64,000 nt of DNA from a virus, in the IMG/VR virus record IMGVR_UViG_3300031857_013798, positions 222,230 through 286,229 of that record, one strand, 5' to 3'. Made by a program: the position numbers and the translations under genes. Below, in pieces: positions 62,884 to 64,000 of this stretch; within the stretch, counting starts at the first letter, position 1, and each line of letters begins with the position of its first letter. Below the pieces are notes generated by a model, which was not told the DNA's origin, did not search any database, and saw only the letters and a list, made by a program, of their open reading frames with translations.

Positions 62884-62885
62884 TT

Positions 62886-63257
62886 GTGCGAGCACAAGAG
62901 TTCATTGCAGAAGACAAAGTTGGCACGATTAGCAAACGCAATCAAAATGCCACAGTAGGCTTGAACAAGTTTCGAGACAAGCAGTTTGCTGACCGCGTGT
63001 ATGAACTCAACAGAATCATGATGGCAGTGGCATCTACTGATGGCACGTTTGTACCTGATCTTGACGGCGAATCATGGAGCGGTCGCAACAATGTGGCAGC
63101 ACCATACACTCCTGAAGAACAGGCCATGTTGAAAAAGGCCTATCAAGCAGTGGGCAGTCATCACCAAGACCTAAATCATGGCGATTTGGCTTCGCAAGAA
63201 CATCCAGCAGTGAATGCCACCAGTCCAGTCAAAGCATTCCAGGGCTATCCAAGATGA
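62886..63257 (+). CDS. Capsid-targeted internal protein candidate (GTG start)
   Basis: 123 residues, start codon GTG. The first residues MRAQEFIAEDKVG match the T4 internal-protein capsid-targeting sequence (MKTYQEFIAE), and FIAE is a gp21-type cut site (I-x-E). The C-terminus ends SPVKAFQGYPR. Its 3' end overlaps the next gene by 4 bases, and that gene has the same leader and terminus, so the two are paralogues. In T4, such proteins are packaged and injected to counter host defences. Confidence 0.65.
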   Translation: MRAQEFIAEDKVGTISKRNQNATVGLNKFRDKQFADRVYELNRIMMAVASTDGTFVPDLDGESWSGRNNVAAPYTPEEQAMLKKAYQAVGSHHQDLNHGDLASQEHPAVNATSPVKAFQGYPR

Positions 63258-63643
63258 GAGCACGAGAATTCATTACTGAACAAGCAGCTATTTTGCCACC
63301 AGAGCAATCTGACCCCATGCGTTACACTTATGTGATTCCAGGACTGAGTGCAGCCGACCCCTATCGCAACTATAGATTTGGTGTGGCATTGGCACGAGCC
63401 AGAAGTGATGCTGGCAAAGATGGAATTACCAATCACATTCCCAATTGGCATGATGAAACAGCATTTGGTGAACATGGTGTGGTCGAAGGCATGGGTCCTA
63501 ACGTTGCTGAAATTATTGATCAAGCGTTGGCAATGACCAACACACCTGGTGGCAAAAAACTAGTGTCAACACCTGACAGCACAGAACCCAGCTTTGTAAG
63601 CACAACCAGTCCTGTAAAGGCATTTGCTGGCTACCCTCGCTAA
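63254..63643 (+). CDS. Capsid-targeted internal protein candidate (paralogue)
   Basis: 129 residues. Begins MRAREFITEQAAILPPE, again the T4 capsid-targeting pattern with FITE as a likely gp21 site, and ends TSPVKAFAGYPR like its upstream neighbour, but the middle (about 20-115) is unrelated. Shared ends with different middles suggest shuffling of cargo between fixed targeting segments. It follows the previous gene with ATGA overlap. Function of the middle unknown. Confidence 0.65.
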   Translation: MRAREFITEQAAILPPEQSDPMRYTYVIPGLSAADPYRNYRFGVALARARSDAGKDGITNHIPNWHDETAFGEHGVVEGMGPNVAEIIDQALAMTNTPGGKKLVSTPDSTEPSFVSTTSPVKAFAGYPR

Positions 63644-63654
63644 ACTTTTTTTTT

Positions 63655-63662
63655 GCTAAATA
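63655..63662 (+). promoter_or_regulatory. Late promoter (GCTAAATA)
   Basis: Octamer ends 18 bases before the ATG at 63681. A run of T precedes it (63646-63654) after the preceding stop. Confidence 0.55.
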
Positions 63663-63680
63663 ATTCAAATTGGAATTATA

Positions 63681-63959
63681 ATGGCAAACCCACCCCCACC
63701 ATACGACAACATCACAGGCATAAGCCGTGCTGTAATGAAAGACAACGCACAAGTAACATTGGCAAATTACAATGGCAATGCTAGACCTGGTGAACTGGTA
63801 GTTGATCAAAGTACTGATCAAGTGTATATTGGCAACAGCTCTGGCGCACTAACACAGATTGCTGCCGGTATTAGTAACGGCGGTAGTTCAGGACTTCCTG
63901 CAGGATTTTTTCAATTGGCTTACAATCCCACCACTGGTGAAATTGTATATTACACTTAA
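63681..63959 (+). CDS. Small fibre/virion protein
   Basis: 92 residues: ANPPPPYDNITGISRAVMKD then NGNARPGELVVDQSTDQVYI, a segment typical of the N-terminal region of phage fibre and appendage proteins (GELVVxxxTxxVYIG). A Gly/Ser turn and PTTGEIVYYT complete it. Its end resembles that of the small protein at 21608 (YYNINTGKF). Behind its own late promoter; probably a short virion appendage or connector. Confidence 0.62.
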   Translation: MANPPPPYDNITGISRAVMKDNAQVTLANYNGNARPGELVVDQSTDQVYIGNSSGALTQIAAGISNGGSSGLPAGFFQLAYNPTTGEIVYYT

Positions 63960-63969
63960 AGAATAATCA

Positions 63970-64000
63970 ATGATACAATTTAACCCACTGATAGGATTTT
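63970..64000 (+). CDS. Partial gene cut by window end
   Basis: An ATG at 63970 starts MIQFNPLIGF, open to the end of the window, 10 bases after the previous stop. Spacing and operon direction suggest a real gene, but too little is present to identify. Confidence 0.35.
   Translation, partial: MIQFNPLIGF

Noticed and set aside
63646-63654. T run as an intrinsic terminator
   Set aside because: No stable GC stem precedes it.

Overview
This window is a 64 kb piece of a T4-like contractile-tailed phage (tevenvirus-type myovirus), probably from an uncultured aquatic lineage. The evidence is the set of T4 core genes found by sequence: late sigma factor gp55, recombination nuclease gp47/gp46, tail chaperone gp26, tape measure, portal gp20, prohead protease gp21, scaffold gp22, major capsid gp23, neck gp13 and gp14, sheath terminator gp15, sheath gp18, tube gp19, a gp54-like tube initiator, head completion gp4, small terminase gp16 and dNMP kinase (gp1-like). 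Several accessory genes are of kinds I associate with marine and freshwater T4-like phages. I see no photosynthesis gene, tRNA, integrase or CRISPR array. The sequence does not identify the host, although well-formed sigma70-type promoters fit a bacterium with a standard housekeeping sigma factor.

Layout. (1) 1-8230, plus strand: gp55, gp47, gp46, then a tightly overlapping run of B12-type radical SAM enzyme, beta-rich protein, SPASM-type radical SAM enzyme and SDR reductase, followed by a SegE-like GIY-YIG endonuclease and a small zinc protein. (2) 8231-8688: a convergent non-coding region with a strongly structured RNA candidate. (3) 8689-12068, minus strand: gp26 with a -1 frameshift extension, three small proteins, adenine phosphoribosyltransferase and an MTA/SAH nucleosidase. 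(4) 12110-21530, plus: tape measure, then the head cassette gp20 to gp23, ended by a clear terminator. (5) 21608-43322: an appendage region of repetitive fibre proteins, one of 2782 residues, with a TPR-glycosyltransferase and an MptE-like protein among them. (6) 43319-46511, minus: Nudix, gp15, gp14. (7) 46567-53295: small early-type genes with sigma70 promoters, a third radical SAM enzyme, an SGNH hydrolase, gp13, a DEDD exonuclease, a glycosyltransferase-like protein, dNMP kinase and an antisense HNH-like gene. (8) 53391-63959, plus: sheath, tube, gp54-like, gp4, gp16 and a set of probable internal or capsid-targeted proteins. The large terminase gp17 is not in the window.

How the genes fit together. 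Seventeen copies of a T4 late-promoter octamer (consensus near CATAAATA or GGTAAATA) precede virion genes, matching the gp55 gene in the same window. They form two groups: some end 4-7 bases before the start codon, implying leaderless messages, and the rest end 17 or more bases upstream, usually with a Shine-Dalgarno sequence. Three radical SAM enzymes share the genome with a nucleosidase able to remove 5'-deoxyadenosine and SAH and with a phosphoribosyltransferase that recycles the adenine, which suggests one metabolic unit. Glycosyltransferase-like genes sit among the fibre genes and may modify surface structures. The best candidates for new biology are the gp26 -1 frameshift signal (slippery heptamer, 6-base spacer, 11-bp stem), the structured RNA at 8231-8600, the two promoter-to-start spacings and the radical SAM/nucleosidase combination.
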